Shown piece by piece: positions 6,852 through 14,815 of a DNA stretch of 37,030 nucleotides. The notes beneath the pieces were generated by a model that was not told where the DNA came from, did no database searches, and saw only the letters and a program-made list of their open reading frames with translations. The translations under genes and the position numbers were made by a program. Each line of letters starts with the position of its first letter. Positions within the stretch are counted from its first letter, which is position 1. Source of the DNA: JBHHXG01 sp046756985 (GTDB lineage Bacteria > Pseudomonadota > Zetaproteobacteria > Mariprofundales > Mariprofundaceae); contig JBHHXG010000005.1 in assembly GCA_046756985.1 (NCBI GenBank), forward strand, positions 1-37,030, written 5' to 3'.

Positions 6852-7657
6852 TGACGCACGCCAAAGAGAACCAGCCCCGCATCTGCATCCGAGGCCTGAG
6901 CAAGCGCTTTAATGACCATATCGTTCTGGATAATGTGGACCTGGACATCATGCCCGGAGAGTCCGTCACCGTTATCGGACAGTCGGGCATCGGCAAAAGC
7001 GTGTTAATTAAATGCATTCTCGGACTGCTCAAACCTGATTCGGGTTTGATCTGTGTTGATGGCGAAAACTGGCATGAGTTGGAAGAACGCGAGCTTCTGC
7101 AGCGCATGCGATGCGTTGGTATGCTGTTTCAGGGTGCTGCCCTGTTTGATTCCCTGTCCGTCTGGAAAAATGTCGCCTTTGGCCTGCTGCAGGCCGGTGA
7201 AGATGCAAAGGAGTCCCGCTTGCGCGCCAGCGAAGTGCTGGAATGGGTCGGACTGCCCGGTATTGAGGACACCATGCCGGTGGAATTATCCGGCGGCATG
7301 GCCAAGCGCGTCGGTCTGGCGCGTGCCATTTGCCACCGGCCTGATATCGTCTTTCTCGATGAGCCGACCACCGGCCTAGATCCGATCATGGCTGATTCCA
7401 TCAATCGCCTGATCGCTCGCCTGCATCACGACCGTGGTGTGACGATGGTATGCATCACGCATGATCTAAAAAGTGCAAAATTTATCAGCGACCGCATTGC
7501 CATGCTGTATCAGGGGCGGATTCATCGTCAAATTACCTCGAATAAGCTAGACTCTGACCAAGATCCGGTTTTACGGCAGTTTGTTGAAGGCAAGGAGGAG
7601 GGGCCGATCAATATGCTAAACAACCATCTCGGCACAACACAGGAGCCTTCCGTATGA
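6851..7657 (+). CDS. mlaF: MlaF-type ABC transporter ATP-binding protein
   Basis: All ABC ATPase motifs are present: Walker A GQSGIGKS at 43-50, Q-loop in MLFQGAALFDSLSVWKNVAF, signature LSGGMAKRVGLARAI, Walker B IVFLDEPTTGLDPI and the switch His in CITHDLKSA. The family hallmark F-D-S-L-(S/T)-V-x-x-N-V is intact. The ATG at 6851 shares bases with the mlaE stop; an ATG at 6836 in the same frame is possible but lies inside mlaE. A C-terminal extension of about 30 residues (FVEGKEEGPINMLNNHLGTT) resembles the MlaF tail that embraces the partner subunit. The gene ends in ATGA overlap with mlaD. Confidence 0.94.
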   Translation: MTHAKENQPRICIRGLSKRFNDHIVLDNVDLDIMPGESVTVIGQSGIGKSVLIKCILGLLKPDSGLICVDGENWHELEERELLQRMRCVGMLFQGAALFDSLSVWKNVAFGLLQAGEDAKESRLRASEVLEWVGLPGIEDTMPVELSGGMAKRVGLARAICHRPDIVFLDEPTTGLDPIMADSINRLIARLHHDRGVTMVCITHDLKSAKFISDRIAMLYQGRIHRQITSNKLDSDQDPVLRQFVEGKEEGPINMLNNHLGTTQEPSV

Positions 7658-8661
7658 ATGCACAAGCCAGGCTGGGCGCGTTCGTACTGATCGCCGTGAT
7701 TACCCTTGGGGTGGTCAGCAGCAGGCTGGGAGGCTATGTGTGGTTCGGGGAGGAAAATCATGTCGTTGAAACAGTATTTAACGACATGCTCGGGCTAGAG
7801 GTTCAGTCATCAGTGCACATGGCTGGCGTCAAAATCGGCGTCGTCCAGGCCATTACATTACGCGATAACCGTGCTGTTGTTACCATCGCGCTCAACCCGG
7901 ACGTCCGGCTTCCTGCCTCGACCCGCGCTATGATTGTCAGCCGCGGCATGGTTGGCGAGAAAACCCTGTCCCTGTATGCCAGGCCCGGCGATACCGAGTG
8001 GCTTCCGGATGGCGCCACCATCCCTTCAGACCCAACCATGGATATCAGCAAATTCATTGCCAGCATGTCCGGTGTTGTTGACGATATCAAGAACATCAGC
8101 GCTTCACTGCGTGCAACCTTTGGCACCAAGGAAGGGCAGGCTTCGCTGTCTGCCTTGATCGATAATGCCAATAAAGCCGTGCTGCGCATTGATACTGTGC
8201 TACAGGAGAACCAAGCTGATGTGCGTAATACCATTCACAACCTGAGCGAAACCAGTAACGCCATCCAAAAGGATCTGCCCTCAACATTGGCAGACTTGCG
8301 CCAGGCAATGCATGACATTCGGCAGTTTGTCAGCAAGCACCAAAAAGACCTGGATCGCTTTGCGAAAGCGCTTCCGGAGGCTACCAAGGCCGGGCAGGCG
8401 TTTTTCGAAAAAGGTGAGCAGGCCATGCAGCGTGTCGATGATGTCGTTATGGATAATCGGGAAAACCTCTACCGCACGCTGTTTGAGCTACGCAAGATGT
8501 CTGAAAACCTGGAAGCGCTTTCCGATGATTTGCGCCGCAATCCGTGGAAGATGACCAGCAAGCAACCCGAAGTGCCGCCCAGCCCGCGCGCCAAACAGGA
8601 GAAGATGGAAGAAATGCTACTGAGTACAGGCCAGATGGGAGTCGCTCCTGCGCGCAAGTAG
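7654..8661 (+). CDS. mlaD: MlaD-type MCE-domain protein
   Basis: An uncleaved N-terminal anchor (about residues 5-25, LGAFVLIAVITLGVVSSRLG) precedes a single MCE domain at about 38-115, with VETVFNDMLGLEVQSSVHMA and GVKIGVVQAITL. Such proteins form periplasmic hexamers that carry lipid from the MlaFE unit. The protein has 335 residues, far longer than E. coli MlaD (about 183). The extra C-terminal part (120-310) is predicted helical and coiled (for example SNAIQKDLPSTLADLRQAMH), resembling the long helical tubes of PqiB or YebT-type MCE proteins. No mlaC or mlaB follows. The start overlaps the mlaF stop in ATGA. Confidence 0.9.
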   Translation: MNAQARLGAFVLIAVITLGVVSSRLGGYVWFGEENHVVETVFNDMLGLEVQSSVHMAGVKIGVVQAITLRDNRAVVTIALNPDVRLPASTRAMIVSRGMVGEKTLSLYARPGDTEWLPDGATIPSDPTMDISKFIASMSGVVDDIKNISASLRATFGTKEGQASLSALIDNANKAVLRIDTVLQENQADVRNTIHNLSETSNAIQKDLPSTLADLRQAMHDIRQFVSKHQKDLDRFAKALPEATKAGQAFFEKGEQAMQRVDDVVMDNRENLYRTLFELRKMSENLEALSDDLRRNPWKMTSKQPEVPPSPRAKQEKMEEMLLSTGQMGVAPARK

Positions 8662-9433
8662 CCCTGTTGTCCTTGTTCTCCTGCTGTGCATCGCACTGCC
8701 TGCCACAGCCAGGACACACTTTGAGGCGGCCCAGAGCTTCTATGAGTCGGGAAAACAGACCGAGGCCCGGCGTGCTTTACGCTCTGAACTGAACGCCCGT
8801 CCGGATAATCTGGATGCCCGCTATGACCTGGCTGTACTGCTCGATGACATCAACCACCATGAAGATGCCATCGCCCTGTATGAAGAAAACATGCGTCGGG
8901 ACTGGCATTTGCCGACCATTGTCAACCTGTCGGCCATTTACCGTCAGCAAGGCGATATAGACAGGGCCAGACAACTGCTTGAAAAGGCAAGTAAAAAGTT
9001 CAGGCATGAAGCAGTTATCTGGTATCTGCTGGCAGAAATCAATGTGGAGACGGGCGACAAGAAAAAGGCTGAGGAACAATACACGGCCGCCCTGCGTGCT
9101 GATCCGCTCAATGCCTTCGCGCATATCCGCTATGCGGCATTTCTTGCCAAGCAGAACCGCATAAAACTGGCCGTCAAACATGCAAAAAAGGGGGCGGGGC
9201 TGCGGACTGAATGCGCGCCCTGCTGGCGAACACTGGGTGATATACTCAGAAAATCCGGTGACCATCCATCTGCCCTTAAGGCCTATCAGCAAAGCGCCTC
9301 GCTAAACCCGGACGCCACTATCCGGAAAAGGATTATCGTGCAATTACGCACCCTGGGAGAGGATGAGCGCGCGGATATCATGCAACGCTCCGTGGATGCA
9401 CTGCGAAGGTTCCAGCAAACAGCCAATCCCTGA
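8648..9433 (+). CDS. Secreted TPR-repeat protein, probable CTG start
   Basis: The frame stays open from 8624 to 9433 but has no ATG, GTG or TTG until 8891, which would remove the first third. Translating from CTG at 8648 gives MRASSPVVLVLLLCIALPAT, a good signal peptide cleaved near ATA-R. It continues directly into TPR helices (THFEAAQSFYESGKQTEARR, then RPDNLDARYDLAVLLDD). A GGGAG site at 8637-8641 stands six bases before the CTG. Later repeats include HEAVIWYLLAEINVETGDKK and ALRADPLNAFAHIRYAAFL. I count five to six TPRs, ending with a helical tail. It overlaps the mlaD stop by 14 bases, in the place where mlaC might be expected. A periplasmic scaffold role is inferred only. Confidence 0.75.
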   Translation: MRASSPVVLVLLLCIALPATARTHFEAAQSFYESGKQTEARRALRSELNARPDNLDARYDLAVLLDDINHHEDAIALYEENMRRDWHLPTIVNLSAIYRQQGDIDRARQLLEKASKKFRHEAVIWYLLAEINVETGDKKKAEEQYTAALRADPLNAFAHIRYAAFLAKQNRIKLAVKHAKKGAGLRTECAPCWRTLGDILRKSGDHPSALKAYQQSASLNPDATIRKRIIVQLRTLGEDERADIMQRSVDALRRFQQTANP

Positions 9434-9505
9434 TTAAAGCAAGTGAACATAGACAGCAAAGTTCTGGGCACAGCCCCGTAACCGGAATATCGACCGAAAA
9501 ACAGC

Positions 9506-9511
9506 TATACT
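9506..9511 (+). promoter_or_regulatory. Candidate -10 element, possible leaderless transcript for the YbdK-like gene
   Basis: TATACT at 9506-9511 would start transcription at about 9517-9519, which is the GTG/ATG start of the next gene. There is no ribosome binding site before that start. No convincing -35 is visible (CGGAAT at 9483-9488 is 17 bases away). The idea is therefore weak but consistent. Confidence 0.3.
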
Positions 9512-9518
9512 GCCAGTG

Positions 9519-10652
9519 ATGTCCAAGCCGTCCGATCAAACTATCCCCTTCAACCCGTCAGCGCTCGGCTCGCTGGGCGTGGAAATGGAATGGCTTACGG
9601 TCGATCAGAAAACCGGGGCACAAATCCCGGCCGCGCCGGCTGTGCTGAGCAGCTTTGACGAAACGCCCCGTATCAAACCGGAGCTTTTTACCTCCACCAT
9701 TGAAATCAATACAGGTATTAACCAGCAGACCGAAGCCTGCGTCACAGAGCTTGCCGAGTACTATAAGTTGGTATGCATACCGCTACAGCAACAGGGCGGC
9801 GCTCTTCTCAGCACCGGCACGCACCCTTTTTCTCACTGGCAGGATCAGGAAATCAGCAATGATCCCCGTTACCACCGGCTTGTAGAGCGCCTGCAATGGA
9901 CTGCCCGCCGCTTCAATATTTTCGGCATTCATGTGCATATTGGTATGCCGGATGGCGATACCTGTATTGCCGCCATGAATCGCCTGCTTCCCGTTATTGG
10001 CGTTTTTCTGGCGATCTCAGCCAATTCTCCGTTCTGGCGCGGACACGATACCGGGCTGGCCTCAAGCCGAATCAAGATTTTCGAAGGCCTCAGTCAGGGT
10101 GGCATGCCTTTTTATTTTGAACACTGGCAGGACTTTGAGCATTGCATCTGCCGGCTGCTTGCCACGGGCAGTATTGATTCGGTACGGGATATCTGGTGGG
10201 AAATGCGCCCCCATCCTGATTTTGGCACGCTGGAGATACGTATCGGGGACATGCCTGTCTGCCAGGCAGATACCATGGCCTACGTTGCCTATGTACGTGC
10301 AGAGGTTCTGGCGGCTGTGAAAACAGAAACAAACGAAAACCGTGTGCACCCGTCTCTAATCCGTGAAAACCGCTGGCGGGCATGTCGCTACGGCATGCTC
10401 GCCACGATCATTGACCCGCAATCGGAGTCACTCATGCCGGTATTGCAATGGCTTGAAAGGCGCCTGGACACCCTTGCAGACAACGGTGCGGATGCAGAAG
10501 ACTTGAATATTGTAAAACAGCGGCTGCCATACTGGCAGCAGCAGGGTGATGGTGCAGCCTTACAGAGAAAACTGTTTGCATCATACCCGAATCAGGCGGA
10601 CATGGTTCACGCCTTGATGGCACAGGATGGATGGCATGAAAACGATGGTTAA
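9519..10652 (+). CDS. YbdK-like carboxylate-amine ligase (glutamate-cysteine ligase type 2 family)
   Basis: The protein of 377 residues shows the GCS2 pattern: LGSLGVEMEWLTVD near the N-terminus (the G-x-E-x-E metal and ATP motif), FTSTIEINTGINQQTEAC, a central FNIFGIHVHIGMPDG (H-V-H-I-G) and TLEIRIGDMPVCQADTMAYV. The family makes gamma-glutamyl bonds; YbdK of E. coli has weak glutamate-cysteine ligase activity, and related proteins can supply gamma-glutamylcysteine. No gshB is next to it. The start is ATG 9519 (or GTG 9516) without a visible ribosome binding site. The end overlaps the next gene by 26 bases. The reaction is family-level knowledge; the true substrate is unknown. Confidence 0.85.
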   Translation: MSKPSDQTIPFNPSALGSLGVEMEWLTVDQKTGAQIPAAPAVLSSFDETPRIKPELFTSTIEINTGINQQTEACVTELAEYYKLVCIPLQQQGGALLSTGTHPFSHWQDQEISNDPRYHRLVERLQWTARRFNIFGIHVHIGMPDGDTCIAAMNRLLPVIGVFLAISANSPFWRGHDTGLASSRIKIFEGLSQGGMPFYFEHWQDFEHCICRLLATGSIDSVRDIWWEMRPHPDFGTLEIRIGDMPVCQADTMAYVAYVRAEVLAAVKTETNENRVHPSLIRENRWRACRYGMLATIIDPQSESLMPVLQWLERRLDTLADNGADAEDLNIVKQRLPYWQQQGDGAALQRKLFASYPNQADMVHALMAQDGWHENDG

Positions 10653-11841
10653 ACCTGAGACACAAATCACCCCTTCCAGCCTGACTGCAATGGTTAAAGC
10701 GGTTTTACCGGAAGTGATTGAAATGCGAAGGCATTTGCACCGTCACCCGGAACTTTCAGGGCAGGAAGAACAAACTGCCCGATTCGTTTTTGAAAAATGT
10801 GCGCAACTTGGTATTTCCATTCGCACAGATATCGGCGGGCATGGCCTGCTGGCCCAGCTCAAGGCGGATCATGCCGATGAATGGGTCGCGCTGCGCGCGG
10901 ATATGGATGCGCTGCCCATCCACGATGCCAAGTCATGCAGCTATGCCTCCCAAACCGATGGTATCTCTCATGCATGTGGACACGATGCGCACACCGCGAT
11001 GCTGCTTGGCGCCATGATGATACTGAAACAATTACCACAGGAGCTTCCCTTTCATGTGGCCTGCGTTTTTCAGCCGGCAGAGGAACTAACCACCGGTGCT
11101 GCCGCTATGCTGGCTGATGGTTTATTTTCCGTTATTCAGCCCCGGCGTATTCATGCCCTGCATGTCTATCCCTACCTCCCCAGCGGCAGCATTGGCATGC
11201 GCGCCGGCCCAATGTGTGCCGCGGCGGACATGTTTGAAGTTGAAATCAGCGGCCATGGCGGCCATGCCGCAAGGCCGCATGAATGCACTGATGTCATCCT
11301 TGTTGCCAGCCATATTATTCAGGCGCTGCATCACATTGTCAGTCGCAAGGTAGACCCCATGGATCCTGCTGTTTTGACTGTTGGGCACATCGAGGCGGGG
11401 CATGCCGCCAATGTTATTCCGGATTGTGTGCGCTTTTCAGGAACTGTGCGCAGCCTGAATCCGGACACACACGAAGCGATGCGCAAGCGCATGGACCGCA
11501 TCATCCGGCAGACGGCTGAAACATGGGGTGCTGTCGCCCATTTTGATATGACTTCTGCCGCTCCCGTGCTTTATAATGATCCGGCCATCGTTGAAAAGGC
11601 AGAAGTATGGCTCCGAAATTATTTGCCGGACACGCCCCTGATTAATATAGATGAACCATCCATGGGTGGTGAAGATTTTGCCGAATTTCTGCAACTAACT
11701 CCCGGTTGTCTGCTGCGTCTGGGTACAGGCAATACGCCGGAAACGCGCTATCCCCTGCATCACCCCTGCTTTGATATTGATGAGGCAGCCATGGCAGCCG
11801 GTATTGGTGCGCTGGTCAGCCTGTGCCTTGGAAACCAGTAG
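10627..11841 (+). CDS. M20D-family amidohydrolase (hippurate hydrolase / N-acyl amino acid hydrolase-like)
   Basis: A 404-residue metallo-amidohydrolase. Motifs in order: MRRHLHRHPELSGQEEQTAR (family N-terminus), ALRADMDALPI, SHACGHDAHTAMLLGAMMIL (metal ligands Cys and His), FQPAEELTTGAAAM (Glu-Glu catalytic pair), a dimerisation lid with HGGHAARPHE, and GGEDFAEFLQLTPGCLLRLG near the end. Such enzymes cleave N-acyl or N-aryl amino acids, hippurate or indole conjugates; the substrate cannot be read from sequence. ATGs at 10627, 10636 and 10645 are all in frame and all lie inside the upstream gene, so translation is probably coupled. It is downstream of a carboxylate-amine ligase, and a paired make-and-break role for amides would be speculation. 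Confidence 0.88.
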   Translation: MDGMKTMVKPETQITPSSLTAMVKAVLPEVIEMRRHLHRHPELSGQEEQTARFVFEKCAQLGISIRTDIGGHGLLAQLKADHADEWVALRADMDALPIHDAKSCSYASQTDGISHACGHDAHTAMLLGAMMILKQLPQELPFHVACVFQPAEELTTGAAAMLADGLFSVIQPRRIHALHVYPYLPSGSIGMRAGPMCAAADMFEVEISGHGGHAARPHECTDVILVASHIIQALHHIVSRKVDPMDPAVLTVGHIEAGHAANVIPDCVRFSGTVRSLNPDTHEAMRKRMDRIIRQTAETWGAVAHFDMTSAAPVLYNDPAIVEKAEVWLRNYLPDTPLINIDEPSMGGEDFAEFLQLTPGCLLRLGTGNTPETRYPLHHPCFDIDEAAMAAGIGALVSLCLGNQ

Positions 11842-11892
11842 AGTGACCGCAAGGGCTTGCATTTTATCATCCCTGACCCCATAAATCATTTT

Positions 11893-12324
11893 ATGATACG
11901 TATATTCTTTGCCCTGCTGATTTGTCTGCCGCTGGCAGAATTGTATGTCCTGATTGAGGTTGGATCAGAAATCGGAGGCGTGGGCACAATCCTGATTTGC
12001 CTGCTGACCGCTATCATTGGCGGCAGCCTGGTGCGTTTGCAGGGATTGCAGACCCTGCTACAAGCACGCAAGGCCATGCAACATGGTGAAACACCTGCTG
12101 TTCATGCCCTGCATGGCCTGGCGCTCGCCATGGCTGGTCTGATGCTGCTCACGCCCGGATTCATCACGGATATTCTGGGCTTTATGATGCTGGTTCCGGC
12201 ATTACGCGCCCTGCTGTTCCGCTACCTGCTTCCGGAAATCCGCAAGACATCCGGCCATTGGATCGAGGCGGAGGTCATTCACGAGCCACAGCAGCCAGAT
12301 CACTCACATCACCATATTCCTTGA
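11893..12324 (+). CDS. fxsA: FxsA family membrane protein
   Basis: The protein of 143 residues has the FxsA layout. It opens MIRIFFALLICLPLAELYVL, where the P-x-x-E-L/I is the family mark. Then EVGSEIGGVGTILICLLTAI and GSLVRLQGLQTLLQARKAM follow, and a second hydrophobic pair ends in LLTPGFITDILGFMMLVPAL, the conserved L-P-G-F-x-T-D core. FxsA is an inner-membrane protein known in E. coli for suppressing phage T7 exclusion by F plasmid; its normal job is unknown. I chose ATG 11893, although the frame continues upstream to TTG 11857. No ribosome binding site is visible. The hydrophilic tail is His-rich (HSHHH), a possible metal site. Confidence 0.88.
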   Translation: MIRIFFALLICLPLAELYVLIEVGSEIGGVGTILICLLTAIIGGSLVRLQGLQTLLQARKAMQHGETPAVHALHGLALAMAGLMLLTPGFITDILGFMMLVPALRALLFRYLLPEIRKTSGHWIEAEVIHEPQQPDHSHHHIP

Positions 12325-12387
12325 CGCCTATTTCACGGCAGGGCAACTTGCCGCTAATTTCACTGATTATCACAGAAGGAGACTGAC

Positions 12388-13050
12388 ATGACTTCACCAA
12401 CAATGACTGCCACAACACAGCTGGCTGATGCCCGCATCACCTTCCTCGGCAAGACGTATGGCATGCTTACGGCGTGCATTGCTGCCGGCAGCCTCGGTGC
12501 CTATTTCTCTATGGGTATGGCCTTCCCCTATGAACATCCATGGATGACCCTGTTTGCCATGATTGGCAGTATTTTCCTTGTGCAGGCTGTGCGCCATGTG
12601 CCCGGCCTGAATTTCGCAGCACTGATTGGCTTTGGCGCCCTGACCGGTTTTGCTATTTCCCCCTTGGTAGGCTTTGTTGCCGCCAAATCCGGCATGCTGG
12701 TCGCACAGGCATACATGACCACGGCCGTGGCCTTTGTCGGACTGACCGCCTATACCTTTGTTTCACGCAGGGATTTCTCATTCCTGAAGGGCTTTGTCTG
12801 GACCGGATTGATTGCCATGATCGTACTGGGACTGTCGAACTACTTCTTTTTTGAGTCTGGCATGATGGCGCTGGCACTTTCCGGCATGGGCGTACTGCTG
12901 TTCTCAGCCTTTATTCTGTACGACACTTCCAGCGTTTTGCGCGACTATCCAAACGATGAATATATCGCTGCGGCCCTGACGCTGTATCTGGATGTATTCC
13001 TTCTGTTTGAACACGTGCTGTATCTGTTTGGCGCGCTGGGCGACGAATAA
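12388..13050 (+). CDS. yccA: Bax inhibitor-1 / YccA family integral membrane protein
   Basis: A 220-residue protein with seven hydrophobic segments spread over its length. It shows family motifs: N-terminal FLGKTYGMLTACIAAGSLGA, GFALTGFAISPL-like residues near 85 (GALTGFAISPLVGFVAAK), and a C-terminal part with FSAFILYDTSSVLRDYPNDE followed by AALTLYLDVFLLFEHVLYLF. The Asp-Thr-(Q/S) of ILYDT and LDV are the pore-lining residues of the family. In E. coli YccA is a substrate and modulator of the FtsH protease. AAGGAG eight bases ahead supports the ATG at 12388. A strong terminator follows directly, so this is the last gene of its unit. Confidence 0.93.
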   Translation: MTSPTMTATTQLADARITFLGKTYGMLTACIAAGSLGAYFSMGMAFPYEHPWMTLFAMIGSIFLVQAVRHVPGLNFAALIGFGALTGFAISPLVGFVAAKSGMLVAQAYMTTAVAFVGLTAYTFVSRRDFSFLKGFVWTGLIAMIVLGLSNYFFFESGMMALALSGMGVLLFSAFILYDTSSVLRDYPNDEYIAAALTLYLDVFLLFEHVLYLFGALGDE

Positions 13051-13070
13051 ACCACTCTTTCCCAGTCAGC

Positions 13071-13100
13071 AAAGAGGCAGCCACTGGCTGCCTCTTTTAT
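13071..13100. terminator. Rho-independent terminator shared by yccA and aroB
   Basis: AAGAGGCAGCC (13072-13082) pairs perfectly with GGCTGCCTCTT (13086-13096) around a three-base loop ACT. T-rich bases follow on the plus strand and A-rich bases on the other side, so it can stop transcription from both directions. yccA ends 21 bases before it and the minus-strand aroB ends at its right foot. Confidence 0.9.
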
Positions 13101-14197
13101 TTGTACGATGCAATCAGTGCACGGATATCGGCCTCCCGCACATCCTCGGCAACGAAAGCCTCACCAATGCCGCGCAACAGAACATAGCGGATATGGCTGC
13201 CGATATTTTTTTTATCATGTCCCATAGCATCCAGCCATGTATCGGCTGAAAACTGCGGTATATCCACTGGCAGTCCCGCCTTCTGGTAACAGCCGCGAAT
13301 GCTCTCTTCAAGGCCCTTAGCCGCATGTCCGAGCTGCACCGACAGTCGGGCGGCCATCAATGTCCCCAGCGCCACCGCTTCGCCATGCAGATAGCCGGTG
13401 TAATGTGTCAACGCTTCAATCGCATGGCCAAAGGTATGACCGAGATTTAATAAGGCGCGTATGCCCTGCTCGGTTTCATCCGCCATAACAATTTCCGCCT
13501 TGTGGCGGCAGGATGTCAGAATCAGCTGGCCCAGTGTTGTTTTATCCAGTTCCAATATTGCGTCCATATGCTCATTCAGATAAGTAAAGAATGCTGGGTC
13601 CCGGATCAGACCGTACTTGACGACTTCGGCGATGCCAGCACGCACTTCCCGCAACTCCAGTGTCCTCAGGGCATGCGGATCGATCCACACAAGCGTGGGC
13701 TGATAAAAAGCTCCGATCATATTTTTGCCATGCGGATGATTGATGGCGGTCTTGCCGCCAACACTGGAATCAACTTGTGCCAACAATGTTGTCGGTACCT
13801 GCACGAAGGGTATGCCTCGCCGATAACAGGCCGCTGCAAATCCGGCCATGTCGCCAATCACACCACCACCCAGCGCAATGACTGGTTCATCTCTGGAAAG
13901 CCGAGCCTGCATCAGCGCATCCAGAATCATACCCCAGGCCGCCATCGTCTTGTGTTCTTCACCATCGGGGAGAATACACTCGGACACCTGCCAGCCTGCC
14001 TTTTCCAGGCTTGCGCGAACATCGTCCATATACAGTGGCGCTACTACGTCATTACTGACAATCAGGCAGCGCTCAGACACTGCAAACAGCCTGCTCAATA
14101 CCGCACCCAAATCCTTGAGGCAGCCTGACTCGATATGGATGTCATATGAGCGTGGGCCGAGATCAATGCGGTAGTTTTGCATACTGCTTTCAGACAT
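13097..14197 (-). CDS. aroB: 3-dehydroquinate synthase
   Basis: This enzyme of 366 residues makes 3-dehydroquinate from DAHP, the second step of the shikimate pathway, with NAD and a metal. Visible motifs: ILPDGEEHKTMAAWGMILDA, VIALGGGVIGDMAGFAAACY (NAD-binding), FVQVPTTLLAQVDSSVGGKT, the metal ligands in LNLGHTFGHAIEAL and a second His in YLHGEAVALGTLMA. The start at 14197 (MSESSMQNYRIDLG) is preferred because GGGGAG lies upstream. It overlaps the end of aroK by eight bases; MQNY at 14182 is the other option. It is the last gene of the pil-aro string. Confidence 0.96.
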   Translation of the reverse strand: MSESSMQNYRIDLGPRSYDIHIESGCLKDLGAVLSRLFAVSERCLIVSNDVVAPLYMDDVRASLEKAGWQVSECILPDGEEHKTMAAWGMILDALMQARLSRDEPVIALGGGVIGDMAGFAAACYRRGIPFVQVPTTLLAQVDSSVGGKTAINHPHGKNMIGAFYQPTLVWIDPHALRTLELREVRAGIAEVVKYGLIRDPAFFTYLNEHMDAILELDKTTLGQLILTSCRHKAEIVMADETEQGIRALLNLGHTFGHAIEALTHYTGYLHGEAVALGTLMAARLSVQLGHAAKGLEESIRGCYQKAGLPVDIPQFSADTWLDAMGHDKKNIGSHIRYVLLRGIGEAFVAEDVREADIRALIASYK

Positions 14198-14732
14198 TGC
14201 TATCCGCTCTCCCCTTCTGCCACTTTTCCAGAAATGCCGCAATCGCATCCACGGCCTGTTCAGCATCTAATGCCCCGGTATCCACCTTGAAATTCGCGCA
14301 CTGCTCGTAATAAGGCGCTCGTTTCCGGTTCAATTCCCTTGCCTTCAGTAATGGATCAACGCCATGCAGCAGCGGCCGATTGTCATCGCCTTCGACTCGT
14401 GACGCAAGCGTCTCCACCGCAGCATGCAACCAGATGACGGGCCCGGCCTGCTGCACACGCTTGCGATTCGGTGCCGACAGGATTGCACCACCACCGGTGG
14501 CCAGTACCTTTGCTTCTTCGTCTGCGCATAGCTCGGCTAGCACCTCTCCTTCCAGAGAGCGAAAGATGCATTCACCATCTTCTGAAAAAATGCGCGGAAT
14601 GCTTTTCCCGGCCCTGGCCACAATAGCTTCATCAAGATCTGCGAACGGAATATGCAATCGGGCGGCCAGTAGCCGCCCGATTGTGGATTTTCCTGTCCCC
14701 ATCAATCCGATGAGCGTAATGGTGTTATTCAA
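14190..14732 (-). CDS. aroK: Shikimate kinase, TTG start
   Basis: This 180-residue kinase phosphorylates shikimate with ATP. It carries Walker A GLMGTGKST at about 9-17, ADLDEAIVARAGKSIPRIFS (the D-D/E shikimate site), the EVLAEL and VLATGGGAILSAPNRK core, and a lid with EGDDNRPLLHG containing the catalytic Arg. The start is TTG at 14732 (MNNTITLIG): no other start exists upstream in frame, and an out-of-frame ATG at 14749 ends within seven codons. No ribosome binding site is obvious, but a run of six T precedes the start. It lies 83 bases after pilQ and overlaps aroB, the common pilQ-aroK-aroB order. Confidence 0.95.
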   Translation of the reverse strand: MNNTITLIGLMGTGKSTIGRLLAARLHIPFADLDEAIVARAGKSIPRIFSEDGECIFRSLEGEVLAELCADEEAKVLATGGGAILSAPNRKRVQQAGPVIWLHAAVETLASRVEGDDNRPLLHGVDPLLKARELNRKRAPYYEQCANFKVDTGALDAEQAVDAIAAFLEKWQKGRADSNV

Positions 14733-14815
14733 AAAAGCCGGACACCCATTGCCACTATAGACCGTGCTGACAGGCTTCGGTATTCAGGCAGCAGAACCAT
14801 AATCTCAGTCTTGTG

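Noticed and set aside
13502..14128. 208-codon plus-strand frame opposite aroB
   Set aside because: It is fully antisense to a well-conserved gene and looks like a codon-bias shadow.
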